From positions 1 to 16,917 of the forward strand of contig JADNYJ010000654.1 of the NCBI GenBank assembly GCA_015501075.1: a stretch of DNA of 16,917 bases, written 5' to 3'. The notes under the pieces were generated by a model. That model was not told the origin of the DNA and made no database searches. It saw nothing but the letters and a program-made list of their open reading frames with translations. The translations under genes were made by a program, and so were the position numbers. Position 1 is the stretch's first letter. Each line of letters starts with the position of its first letter. Origin of the DNA: Gymnopilus junonius. Taxonomy: Eukaryota > Basidiomycota > Agaricomycetes > Agaricales > Galerinaceae. Positions 1 through 9,373 of this stretch are shown here, piece after piece.

Positions 1-95
1 GGAGCTTGGAAACAAGGCTAAGAACCCCAATGGCTTCTGAAACATGCTTCTATCTGCATCACTGACTGATCTCCACATGCTTGAACTATCTCCAT

Positions 96-112
96 TAGTG
101 ATGTGCCGGCTC
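96..112 (+). repeat. left terminal inverted repeat of the MITE
   Basis: Seventeen bases pair perfectly with 704-720. Beyond them the two ends remain similar (both continue into GGCCTGAA...GCC) but the right arm carries an extra block of about six bases, so the perfect part of the TIR stops here. Confidence 0.88.
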
Positions 113-703
113 TGGCCTGAAGCCAGAAGCCGGGCCAAGCCAAGCCAAAATAGGCCGGGCCAAGCCGGGCCTGATGGTTGGCCTGGGAGGGCTTTTGGCC
201 CGGCTCAGCATTTCCCAAAGCCCAAAGCCAAGGGCCTGAGCCCCGGCTTCTGGGTGGTGCATAGCCGAAAAAAATCTGCTGCAAACGGTCAAATTTCGAA
301 CATTTCAATGAAAGTTCAGCAAATATTATTTTAAAGCTCAGTTTGAAATCCGTGATGGCTTGCCGGATGTGGTGCAACCTGTTTGGTGAGCGTCGGAAAC
401 ATCCAGCTGAGTTCCAATTTGATCAAAACCTTCGTCACTTTGTGTCTCGAGCACATTTCAAGCCGTGGAAGGTTTAATATCATTCATTACTTTGTATATA
501 CAGTGCAGTGAGAGTTTTAATTCTTTAATATAGTATATCAAATTACTTTAACACAATATTTCTTTGTATATGGTAAAAGCCCCGGCTTGGGCCAAAGCCG
601 GGCCAAGCCAAGCCTGATTTTTGGCTTTTGGCCTGGCTCAAGGTTTGGGAAAGCCAAAAGCCAGGTCAAGCCAAGCCAAAGCCGGGGCTTTCAGGCCAAG
701 CCG

Positions 704-720
704 GAGCCGGCACATCACTA
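704..720 (-). repeat. right terminal inverted repeat of the MITE
   Basis: Reverse complement of 96-112, ending in CACTA immediately before the second copy of the ATCTCCAT target duplication. Confidence 0.88.
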
Positions 721-1036
721 ATCTCCATATGTTTGACCTCATGTACCATGTAGTTTCCAGAAGTCTGGACTTGGTCATCAGTCTAGGACATGAGGAAACC
801 CTTGGGATTAATAGATGTTGATGGTTTATCTGGGAGGAACTCTCGTAGGTTCTTTTTCACCAAGAGAATCATGACAAACTCCAAAATGAGGCAGCATGGG
901 GTTGGTGCTAGATGCATGATGTTCTTGAAGCATATATAACCAATCTAGAAGCAGGGTAGTCTTCATCCCATTGAGTTTGCAGATTTAGCAGCATGTCCTC
1001 TTGTTCAGAAGCACAGAGCACCATGTGGTGAAGCAT

Positions 1037-1727
1037 CCAAGAGGTGTCAGATCTCTCAATTGTGGACATTGTTCACATGGCATGAGGGTACTACCCTCCT
1101 ACCATATTAAGAAATCTCCCAGGAGATGGCCTGAGTTGGCTTATTCTGTCAGATCAATGTGGCATGAATTCAGCATTCAGTGAAGATTGCATTGGTTGGT
1201 CATCAGTTGCACTGACCTCCACCTTCATCAATGATGCATCCTCACCTCCAGATGCATTACTCTGATCAGCTTACAGAATTTCCTTGGAACATGGTCAATT
1301 AACACTGTACATAGTGTAACATCCCAATCTCATTCTTTTCCCTCATCTAATGCTATACTATCACCTTCCTTTAATCACACCAATTACAACACTTCTGTTA
1401 ATCTCTCACCTTCCTTCACAACTTCAACTGCTACATATGATGAGAATACACCCCCTCTTGAATGAGGTGATGCCTCTAAAGGCTCTCAAGAAGTATATTG
1501 TACCTGGTGTAACATCTACATCAACCATGGATGTGAAAGGCTTACCACAAATGCACTACACAAATATCAGAAGAGTTCAAAGTGCAGATTACAGCTCATA
1601 GGTATGCTATATGCTGAATTTGATGGGACTCATCCACGCTGCTGCAATGCCAGTCTTTGGATATCCTGACTCTGCTTTGTCATGGTTGGATCTGGCATCC
1701 ATGATCAGTGGATCTGACACCTCTTGG
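1037..1727. repeat. 17-bp inverted repeat pair 674 bp apart
   Basis: CCAAGAGGTGTCAGATC at 1037-1053 occurs exactly inverted at 1711-1727. The bases outside (GAAGCAT against GATGCTT) are also similar. It may be the remains of terminal repeats of a small element, or an inverted duplication. No target duplication was found. Confidence 0.4.
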
Positions 1728-1995
1728 AAGCATCTTCTGACACAGAGCATCACTTGGTGGAGTTGATTATGTAGAGCTTGTGTTCTGGAATCACAAGGGT
1801 GCCTCGGGCAGTCTTGGCATTCTCTTGAAAATTATGTACATGGCAGCATGTGTTGGGGAATTACAAGCTTATGACCCATCACTATGTGCCAGGGTTCACT
1901 TCACTCACCCAGCTCTGCGCGATGGGCCTTCAGCTTGCTGGGGCTGTGCCCTGGACCCCACTCAGTCAGTGCTTCACACCTCCATAGTAATTTAA
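1230..1995 (+). pseudogene. ghost reading frame with zinc-finger-like motif
   Basis: One plus-strand frame (codons starting at positions such as 1499) is readable from about 1235 to 1982 and is broken almost only by TGA. The early part is Ser/Thr/Asn-rich, a probable linker. At 1499-1585 it encodes Cys-x2-Cys, then a Leu-His-x-Tyr-Gln stretch, then Ser-Ser-Lys-Cys. This resembles the CxxC...H...C fingers I recall from repeated Agaricomycete families. The frame then continues for about 130 codons with stops at about 1667 and 1712 (TGA), 1770 (TAG) and 1826 (TGA), and ends at TAG-TAA (1984-1989). The TGA stops would be CGA in an unmutated copy, which fits the CpG loss of the block. I cannot name the parent protein. 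It may be cargo or a neighbour of the Helitron. Real coding origin is plausible but unproven. Confidence 0.35.
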
Positions 1996-2253
1996 GAAAA
2001 AATTTCTCTACAAATTCTGAAGTGATAAATTAAATTTGAGTAAATGAAAAATGCAGCCCAAATTGATCTCTAAAAATACTCTAATATTCTAATTTAAAAA
2101 TTAAAACTATAGGACAACTATATGACATCAATATAAAAGGTACAAATATGTAATTAGTGCTAAGAATTATAAGAAAACTATCAACAAAAGATATAAGAGG
2201 TTAAGAGAACAAAATTAAAGATAATGTTTAATCAATAATTACTTCAGGATATA
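1990..2253. other. AT-rich spacer downstream of the helicase relic
   Basis: Very AT-rich, with A and T runs and no coding frame. It lies just past the stop of the helicase relic on the minus strand, so it is where the 3' end of the Helitron would be expected. I could not find a convincing CTRR end with a preceding hairpin. Confidence 0.4.
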
Positions 2254-3079
2254 CTATATTTTTGGTTTTGTTGTGAGTGCTTCTTCATCCCATATTGCTT
2301 TGATGTTGTGAACAGAGGTGACCTTGAAACTGCCACATATAGTTGTCCATGGGCAAAAACTGAATTGCAAAGGTTAAGCCAACATGCTTGACTGATTGAC
2401 CTTGTGACTTCTTGATTGTCATAGCAAAACAGAGTCAAACTGGAAATTGTCTTTGACAGAACTCAAAAGGAACTTGAGTGTCTGTTGGAGTAAGGCTAAT
2501 CCATGGAATGAATATTGTCTGGCCTGCATGTTCTCCTGTCAAAAGGTGGACCTCTAAAACATGACTGTGATTGCCAATTCTGGTGATAATTCCCTGGGAC
2601 CCATTGCAGACACCCTCACTTGCATTAAGATTGTGCAGAATCATAATTGGGCACCCAATCTTAAGTGTGAGCTTTGTGAGTGGAAGACTGGAGCAATTGA
2701 TGGTGTTGAGGTATTCTGCAGGATACATGAGAATGCCATCCTGGCCATTGCCATTGTTATTGGGGATAGAATCAGCACTGTGGAAGACTTTAGGCTCTCT
2801 AGGAAATTTTTCAAGAATAATGTTGTTGATTTCATCCACATCATCATTTTTGCTGCAGAGGATGGTCCATTCAGAGTAGTATTGGTCACTTTGGCCAGGA
2901 AGTAAATTAATGCCTGGATAGATGGTGTTGATCAATGATGTGACTGTGTTTTCAGGACACTTGAAATGATCAGGAAGTGTGATGTCATCTGATTCATCTG
3001 CATCAGTAAAATATCGGGTTTGATGTATCCCAATACATGAGATTGCAGCCAATATAAGTCTGGAATTAGCATTCGCAGG
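2254..3079 (-). pseudogene. Helitron Pif1-like helicase, C-terminal relic
   Basis: The last ~270 residues of a Helitron rolling-circle replicase-helicase, which unwinds and replicates the transposon. Visible in order: DITLPDHF and SLINTIYPG, then the EYLNTI...LTLKIGCPIM block, LHNLNASEGVCNGSQG (helicase motif V region), FAMTIKKSQGQS (motif Va region) and HGQLYVAVSR (motif VI), ending KPKI-stop at 2254-2256. Three lesions break it: an in-frame TGA at 2435-2437 just before LCFAMT, where Arg (CGA) is expected; a one-base deletion after the KHVG codons; and another after VAVSR. The N-terminal Rep domain and the Walker motifs are absent. The open frame ends upstream at 3080-3082, exactly where composition changes. 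Family assignment is firm; the element is dead. Confidence 0.88.
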
Positions 3080-3080
3080 T

Positions 3081-3099
3081 CACTGCCAAGACGGCAGTG
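3081..3099 (+). repeat. candidate left terminus, perfect hairpin CACTGCC-5-GGCAGTG
   Basis: A 7-bp perfect stem with a 5-base loop begins at the junction between the CpG-poor Helitron block and CpG-normal DNA. Read inward it aligns with the reverse complement of 9374-9391 over about 17 columns with one gap (CACT, CCAAG, CGGCA shared). This is suggestive of a degenerate TIR but not decisive. Confidence 0.35.
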
Positions 3100-3120
3100 C
3101 TGGATGCACGGCGATGTAAC

Positions 3121-3285
3121 TCTATAAATAGACGGGTCTCCAATGTATTGACGGTACGGATTTCGCAGTCATTTTCGCATTGCGAAATCGGCCATGCGAG
3201 TTTCTGTACATAGGACAACATACATTGCTACTACCTTGAGATCTGACTGCAGGGAACATTGAAAATGTACATTGCTTACATAGGC
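3121..3285. promoter_or_regulatory. left subterminal repeat region with TATA-like box
   Basis: Contains a textbook TATA-like CTATAAATAG (3120-3129), CAATGTATTGACG (3141-3153), and TACATTGC at 3221-3228 and 3268-3275, each near a second motif TACATAGG. Clusters of short repeats just inside the ends are typical binding sites for accessory or transposase proteins in CACTA elements. The binding role is inferred from position and repetition only. Confidence 0.4.
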
Positions 3286-3449
3286 AATGAGATGCTCCCG
3301 CATTTTTTGCTGGCACCAGACATTGAAAAACCAAGCTCGTGGGAGCTTACATGGAATTACAGGCTTTCTTTCTTCGTGAATTGCATTATCAAACACGGTA
3401 ATGTGACTGCATTGCATTCCAACCTCGAACGGCCAGGGGTGGTGTATTA

Positions 3450-6400
3450 TTACGGTACATCATATCCCAGGTCCTCTAACTCAGGGTCCATCTCTGTTCC
3501 ATTGCCCTCTGGCCCAAATCCTCTTCTTCAGGATTATCCGACTCTCCTCGTCCTCGTCCTCCTCACTGTCACTGTATATGGCTTGAGTCTTTGCAATACC
3601 GAAATCTTCCTCCTCATCGTGAACTTCTTGATCTTCTTTATCGTTGCGCAATCCTGTATTCCACTTCTTCTGTTTCACTCTCCACCACTCCGGCTTGGTC
3701 CTCCGCTTCTGTGGGAGGCCTGCGTATGTCGAGCCTGTCTCGGTCCATCTTGAAATAGTCAGTAGCTTGTCGTGTCGCCTTGTGCCCCACCCCGCCACTG
3801 TGGAATCGCATCATCATGTCCTGATCAGCAAACCTGCGCCAGGATGCTGGTAAGCCAAGACTCGAGTAGAATATGAAAGAACACTTACATTCCAACATAA
3901 TAGAGTTGCCAATCCTCATTCGGATTCTTTTCACCATGGGTAATGGGTGATGATGGCAGGTATTTAGTGTAAGACCCCAGTGAAAGGCCGGAATGAAGGT
4001 GAACAGCTCTAATAATTTGAGCTGGGTCAATGAAACCGAAGGCGGCTTCGTCATTTCCGGGGACAAAGCCAAGGCGAATCAATCTTTTTGCCTCCATCCA
4101 GCTTTTGGTGTCATGTCACGTCCAAACCACCTTACGAATATGAAGTCCATTCTTTGCGGTTCACGAGATTTTGACTTTGGGCCTGTGTGCCTGACGTTGG
4201 CATGAAAGATGCCGAGAATGCGACCATACCAGTATGGGTGTGGGTCGCTGTTATCTTCCTCATTTTCTGGTGAAAGGACCATAAAATCTGCATGCCCAGG
4301 TACACGGGGATTAAGGGAATCTTGATCACGTCACAGATCGTAAGTTGTGTAATTGACTCGAATGACCTTGTGCCGGAAAATGGTATTGTTCTCGATAATC
4401 ACTGATCGTCGGTCCAAAGATGTGAAATTTAGTTCGTCACCATCATACTTCAACCCAAGGAGTCGTGAGAGAAGGTGATTTTTCAGGCGTGGAAGGAAAT
4501 CCTAGTAACATTACCATTAACAGACTTGAAAATAAATAATCAGTCCTTACGTTGAGAGCTGGATCATTCCTACTTCCATCTAACCATCGGAGAAGAGAAA
4601 TTTTGTGTTGATCATCCTTAGCGATGTGGTATCGCTGCTCTGGTTGCGTAGCGGGTAGTGTTTCTTCTTCTTCAAAGGGAACTGTGGCAGGTTCCGGAGG
4701 TTTCTCAACAGTAGCAAGATCGACGGTGTTCTTCTGCTGGAGCAAATGCATATATCGCTCACGTCGTACTTGAATTCCTATCCCTAAAACGTGCTTGCCC
4801 TTGTGTACCCATCAATACATGCGTTTGACACGCCGATGTTCGAATTCGCCCTAGATTGTTGAGGATTCATACACATTGGATAGCTTTATAAATAACAAGT
4901 GTAGTACATACCGTTTGACTGCTATAGTTATCCGTTGTTCCATAGAGCCGAATCGCTTTTGCATACCCGCCGAGTGTGTGAAGCTTGACCGTGTTAAGCA
5001 GAAAGACACATGGGCGATGAGCTGCTTTCAGCTTTGTCAACGTTTCCTTTTTCTTTTGTGCATGAGTGCTCTTCTTGGTGTTGACAGCTGATTTGCGCCG
5101 CCCTTTTGCAGCCTCCTTGGGGGGTAGATCATAGGTGACATGATTATCACATACATCCTTTTGGAATGTTCGCAAATTTTCACCCAGACGTGTGGTGGAA
5201 GTTTCGAGGTCCTTGACAGTCGTCTCTGTGTGCAGGCGGAGTTTGGCAAGTGCATGCCAGGTGGCTAGCTCAAACAAGAGTTTCCATACTATTGCATCTT
5301 CTTTCAGAGGAAATAATCCTTCAAAAACTGGAATTGCGCACTAGTGGTGAGGTATGAGTAATCTTCAAACTATGACCATCGTTGATCCAGTTGTACCTGG
5401 AGTAGATCTTCATAGTCCCGAGCTGCCATTTTTTTGAGCGATGAGGAGTTCTTCCCGAAGCGGCATATGGTACCCCTGCCGAATGTTGGAATTTGGCAAA
5501 AGCTAACTATCATGAGTAAAGATTCCAACATATAGAAGCTGAAACTCACCGCTCATTCATCTTTTGAATTCCATCTTCCCCAATGGCGTACAAAAGCCGT
5601 AGTAGATGCTTGAATGTTGCCATCCAAACGCCAAGTTCGAATTCATGAAGCAGGTCGACCACGAACAGTTCAAAATAATTCAGTCCAAATTCAGACAGCC
5701 GTTCTGAAAAGGCATTCTGGAAGGGTGTTGTTTAGAACAGAAGGCATTGTAGTTAAGAAGGACATACTCGTGTTGGAACCAATGACTCTGGACCAAGAAT
5801 ATTAGCAACGCGTTGACTCCCTATGCCGGCACCCTTCTCGAATATCAATTTGCGCACCAAATCCACCGCTTCTTGTCTAGTCTCATCATCGACCCGTTTC
5901 AATTTGATACGATCTTGCATATCTCGCTTTAGCCAAGCATAGGAAACTTGGATTTGAGACTAAACACTGGGACATGCACACTGCGAAAGATACTTGATGC
6001 ATGCCATTAAAACCCTTGAACTATATCAGATATCATGTAAGTAGGCTTGAAAGACTTACTTCTCGACATAATCAGCTGAGTAAGTTACCAACCGAGAGAC
6101 CAAGACGGTCAACTCCATCAGCGAGCTTCATTTCCAACCGTGGACATACGCCTCGATGAAATCTTCATCCAGTATTAGTAGCCAGACTGCCTGTGCCAAC
6201 TCACGTCAGATGTGCGTGAGCATGTCTGCTGAGGCTGGTTCACCAAACTGATCATATACCATTCTGAAAGCTGTCATCGAGCTATGGACCTATCAGTAAT
6301 GTAAAATTGATATCATTGAATAGTAACTTGCCTTTGGCATATATGCAAGATGATGTGCTGCAAAACTGGAGGGCTTCACGCGGTCATATTTTGATTGGCC

Positions 6401-7623
6401 TCCAATGAAGATATATGATGGCCAGAGTTCGGCGTTCCCAAATTGTGCAAGGTGCGTCGAGTCAGACCAGATCATCAGACCGATCATAAATCATTCGAGG
6501 TGTGCCCGTGATTCATCAGGAGCGCTTTGCAGAATTTCCTCGAACTGATTATTCCACGCATTAGCAGTAAAGCTTTCGGAATAGATCCTCTCGGCAGGTT
6601 GATCCTCGAAGGTTTCCAATATGCCTTGAAAGGAAATGTATGGAATTTTTCGGATCCTATCTCGGCATAGGCAGACTTGACCAGTTCGGTAATCTTCCTA
6701 TGATGTACCTCACCTTGAACTTCAGTGCTTCTGCCTCAGATTTGAAACAGAAACCTCGACAGGGCACCGGAATTTCAACAGTGCTCTTGATCCATTTGTC
6801 GTCGAAGGAGAAAGGAAGCGGTGGGCTGCCAGGTGTGTCATCCTCGTGATAGTTGTCCAATCGTGCATTTTCTTTCTTAGCGTCGAAGCCAAGGAGATCT
6901 TCAGTTTGGAAATCCGAAGCCAGAAGGACATCATGAACCAGTGAATTGAGTTCAGTAATAGATTTTGTATTTGACGACTGGTAGAACCAGGACATGAGAC
7001 GAAAGACTGAAGCATTTTGGAATGGCGAAAAAAAAAATTCTGCAGCCTTGACGACATGAGCTTTAACCTCTCGAGAGAGTTACACCGAATCGAGAAAGAG
7101 GTGATTTGCTAGAGTTGCCAAGAGCTAGATGGGGTGCATTCGAAACATCAGAGATTGAATGGAACTGATCCGGCGTGATGCTCGGTTTGCCATGACTGTA
7201 GATACGGAAAACACCATAATTGTCCGGATCAGTTTCAAAAGCTTCCGTTATGCCAATGCCATCTTCTGAGCTGGATGAACCTTGTTCGTCGTCATCATCT
7301 GAGCAATCCTCATTTCAGCAGCCATCTGAGGAATGTATGGCGGTGCAGGGGGGTAGTTCGTCATGGTAGGCCTTGGGTCGTCTGGGCGTCTGCTTTGCAA
7401 TTTCGGGTCTGGCTACAGTAAACAAAAATAGATTTACATACAGTTGAACTTGTGAAAACAGACAAGGTTCGTTTCTGGAAGTTTGACTTGGCTGTCGATG
7501 GATTTTGGCCTTTTTACGGTCCAATATTGTTTTGACGTTGGATTTTTTATTTTTCAACTTTTTCTGTGCAAGAGCAACCAGAAAGCGGCATTTTACGATG
7601 CTTTTACATAAGTAAAACATCAT
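3450..7623 (-). pseudogene. Plavaka-like transposase, decayed, multi-exon
   Basis: Catalyses cut-and-paste movement when intact. Reading along the minus strand: a weak N-terminal part (7623-7315); an acidic stretch then DPDNYGVFRIY and KPSITPDQF (7312-7080); SWFYQSSNTKSITELN (~6990); KITELVKSAY (~6660); the core WSDSTHLAQFG...LWPSYIFIGG...SSFAAHHLAYMP (6485-6335); ELAQAVWLLILDEDF (~6190); YSADYVEK; LGPESLVPT; VVDLLHEFELGVW (~5640); IPTFGRGT; ATWHALAKLRLHTET (~5260); GTTDNYS; HRRVKR; HPYWYGRILGIFH (~4240); VRWFGRDM; FGFIDPAQIIRAVHL; GGVGHKAT (~3790); acidic tail to TAA 3450-3452. Clean introns: 6282-6331 (GC donor), 6015-6059, 5717-5767, 5503-5549, 5341-5396, 4851-4911, 4502-4550, 3834-3888. 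Broken by TGA at 7315, 6491, 6206, 4812 and 4331 plus several one-base indels. Plavaka is my best family match; Kyakuja-Dileera-Zisupton is the alternative. Confidence 0.82.
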
Positions 7624-7674
7624 TCTTTTAGAGGACGTTCTTGTAACGCTCTGTGATCCCGCAGCATCTCAACA
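7624..7674. promoter_or_regulatory. short divergent intergenic gap, presumed shared promoter
   Basis: Only about 50 bp separate the most upstream minus-strand transposase frame (ends 7623) from the first plus-strand ATG of the partner gene (7675-7677). If both starts are right, the two genes share a bidirectional promoter or have overlapping 5' leaders. No TATA box or other named site is evident. The transposase start is uncertain, because its N-terminal frame is poorly conserved. Confidence 0.35.
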
Positions 7675-9298
7675 TGTCTGCAATCAGGACAATGGCGTGC
7701 TGGTCCTCAACCGCATTTTGCCCTACCAATTCCCCTAATAAGTCGAAGGCAAAGATATTCGGCCTGACAAAAGTGACAGGCGAAATGATTGCATACGCTT
7801 GTGTCAGGTGAGTCTCATATAATTTTAGTAAATAGTTTTCATCTCTTCTTTAGACGTATCTTGCTCTCTCCTCAGCCTCAAGTGGAAACATTTTGTTGAC
7901 CTTTTCAACCTCGATGACTTCTATGACAGCATTATCGGACTTATCAATAAGAATATCGATTCGCAGTGGGGTAAGGAATTGTTGGAATGGTGGGGCACGT
8001 AAGTTCGTTTCTCATCATGCAAGGCCTTACTAATAGCCATCTAAAAGCCAAATACCTGGCCTTCGCTCGCCTAAGAAGAAGAAGAAGCAAATGCTCGCTC
8101 CGACTGTCGTAAGAAAGGGCCTTCCCAGCGGAACTTATGCAGGCTCAACTCGCGAGAGGGAGCTGCAGCTGGCACAGAAGGAAGGAGCTGGAGGAGAGAG
8201 AACGCCAGCTCAAGCAAAAACTACCGGCCACACGCCCACACCTCCCCGAATTCCTCGCCAGTCGACTCCGCACCATTTCAGGCAAATAACATCAGACCTT
8301 GAACAAGCAAGCACGCGGTACGTTTGAGGATGACGAAAACGATGATACTGAGTCGGAACAAGAGGGGGGTCGGGGATGAAGGTAGGCCAGAGGAGAAGAT
8401 GAGACAAGGGGGCAGCCGTCAGAGGAGAAAGTCAGATGGAGGACGAAGACGACAGCCTCACATTATTCAGAAAGGGACTACGGCTCGAAGGGTCAACGAC
8501 AGGCGGGCTGATGATGAGATGGAGGTCGACGACGAGGTGGACGAGCTGTTAATGAATATAGCCATGAGTCGAAGAAGTTCGATGCCGAGAAGGCGAAGTA
8601 CTTGAAAACCTCAAGGCATCGAGGCCAGTCAAAGGAGGGTCGACGCGCTGAGAAGGAGGGTCGACATGCTGAGAAGGAAGTTCGACATGCTGAGAAGGAG
8701 GGTAGACGTGCTGAGAAGGAGAATAGAAACAAGGTGAGTCAGGTCTTGTCGGCCAAGTATTATTCACTTACTTCATTGCAGGAGATGGAATCCCATCGGC
8801 GAAGAAGGCGAAGATACACACGGGGCAGCTTCTGCTCCATCTGAAGGTTACTAAGGGGAAACAGGAGGGAATAAGCACGCCGTGGAGCCAGAGTCTTCAA
8901 TTCAGGCCTCCAAACCGCGTCATACGCGGTCATCATCGAAACGGGTATGTCTTCATGACCACTTCCTTCCCGTTTAGTGATCACTGACAAACCTCATTGA
9001 GGTCTTGGACGACAACAAGAGTCTGAACTGGCCTGCAAATAGAGTGGCAAAGGGTCAAGGTACTCCGGCGAAGAAGCGCGCCATCTCAGCTCTATGTTTG
9101 AGTCTCTTTGGTTTGTTTGCATTATTCCGATTTGCTTTTCTGTTCCATCTTCTTGAACTGACAGCTTCACTCACTGTACTGACTTTTCCTTCCTTTTATT
9201 TGGCTTTTATTCTGGTTTCTCACTGCTTTAATGCCCATTGCTTTCCTTTTTTTCTTTTCAACGTATACTCGATAGACTGTTTAGCAGCGGACAATTAA
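7675..9298 (+). pseudogene. partner gene of the Plavaka-like element: globular domain, coiled coil, basic tail
   Basis: Function unknown. From ATG 7675 the first exon leads into KVTGEMIAYACV. Intron 7808-7853 (or alternative acceptor 7875) is followed by a well-preserved segment WKHFVDLFNLDDFYDSIIGL and WGKELLEWWGT, which resembles small Agaricomycete proteins I have met but cannot name. After intron 7999-8047 come a Lys-rich patch (SPKKKKK), a charged coiled-coil stretch with two frames interleaved (8130-8220), an acidic patch, and heptads EGRRAEK encoded by a 21-nt repeat (8632-8730). Introns 8734-8781 and 8945-9001 have good GT-AG borders. The tail VLDDNKSLNWPANRV...PAKKRA carries a possible nuclear signal. 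No stop is certain; the frame runs to 9298 through T-rich, 3'UTR-like sequence. Several one-base shifts suggest decay. Position suggests a DNA-binding or TnpA-like helper (inference). Confidence 0.5.
8632..8730 (+). repeat. 21-nt tandem repeat encoding coiled-coil heptads
   Basis: Four full copies (8632-8652, 8653-8673, 8674-8694, 8695-8715) plus a partial fifth (to 8730) of a unit like AAGGAGGGTCGACATGCTGAG. Translated, each unit is one heptad of Lys/Glu/Arg/Ala, so the array extends an alpha-helical coiled coil by whole heptads. Confidence 0.85.
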
Positions 9299-9373
9299 TA
9301 GATTTCGTCATCATGATGCACAACAAATTTGAACTGAGTAATTATTGAATGCTCACGGCTCACCCTCGACTCT

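Larger units (their letters stand above)
88..728. mobile_element. hAT-type MITE with 8-bp target-site duplication
   Basis: A non-autonomous DNA transposon of 625 bp (96-720). The left end reads TAGTGATGTGCCGGCTC (96-112) and the right end is its exact reverse complement over 17 bp (704-720). The element is flanked on both sides by the identical 8-mer ATCTCCAT (88-95 and 721-728). An 8-bp duplication with short TIRs starting TAGTG is the pattern of the hAT superfamily. Inside the TIRs lie two GC-rich blocks (about 110-255 and 580-705) full of interrupted GGCCAAGCC/GGCTTGGCC words that can fold back. The middle (about 260-575) is AT-richer and has no credible gene. Open frames across the GC-rich blocks are by-products of the repeats. 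It would need a transposase supplied elsewhere. I am confident of the boundaries; the superfamily rests on TSD length and terminal bases only. Confidence 0.9.
1..3070. other. CpG-depleted block interrupted by the CpG-rich MITE
   Basis: Counting by eye, positions 1-95 contain no CpG and 721-3060 contain about six (near 844, 1637, 1804, 1918, 1920 and 3014), although the sequence is not extremely AT-rich and is full of TG and CA. The nested MITE has about 21 CpG in 625 bp. From about 3074 onward CpG is common again within a few bases. The block therefore has a shared mutational history, most simply long-term deamination of methylated CpG, and includes the Helitron relic and the ghost frame. It is a compositional domain, not a functional element. 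Confidence 0.85.

Noticed and set aside
18..377. Long frames on both strands over the MITE left arm
   Set aside because: They arise from GGCCAAGCC-type repeats; the peptides are low-complexity Gly/Pro/Ala and cross the transposon boundary.
2000..2253. Helitron 3' terminus (CTRR with hairpin)
   Set aside because: No hairpin with the right spacing could be seen; the AT-rich sequence offers many weak matches.
2561..2905. Plus-strand frames of 102-114 codons
   Set aside because: They are antisense to clearly recognisable Helitron helicase motifs.
3081..3099. Hairpin as the Helitron 3' end
   Set aside because: The helicase runs on the minus strand, so its 3' end must lie below 2254, not at 3081.
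3259..3753. Plus-strand frame of 164 codons with hydrophobic runs
   Set aside because: Antisense to the acidic C-terminus of the transposase; acidic codons read backward give Leu/Ser/Phe-rich peptides that mimic membrane segments.
8493..8767. Minus-strand Ser/Phe-rich repeated frames
   Set aside because: Antisense translation of the 21-nt heptad repeat.
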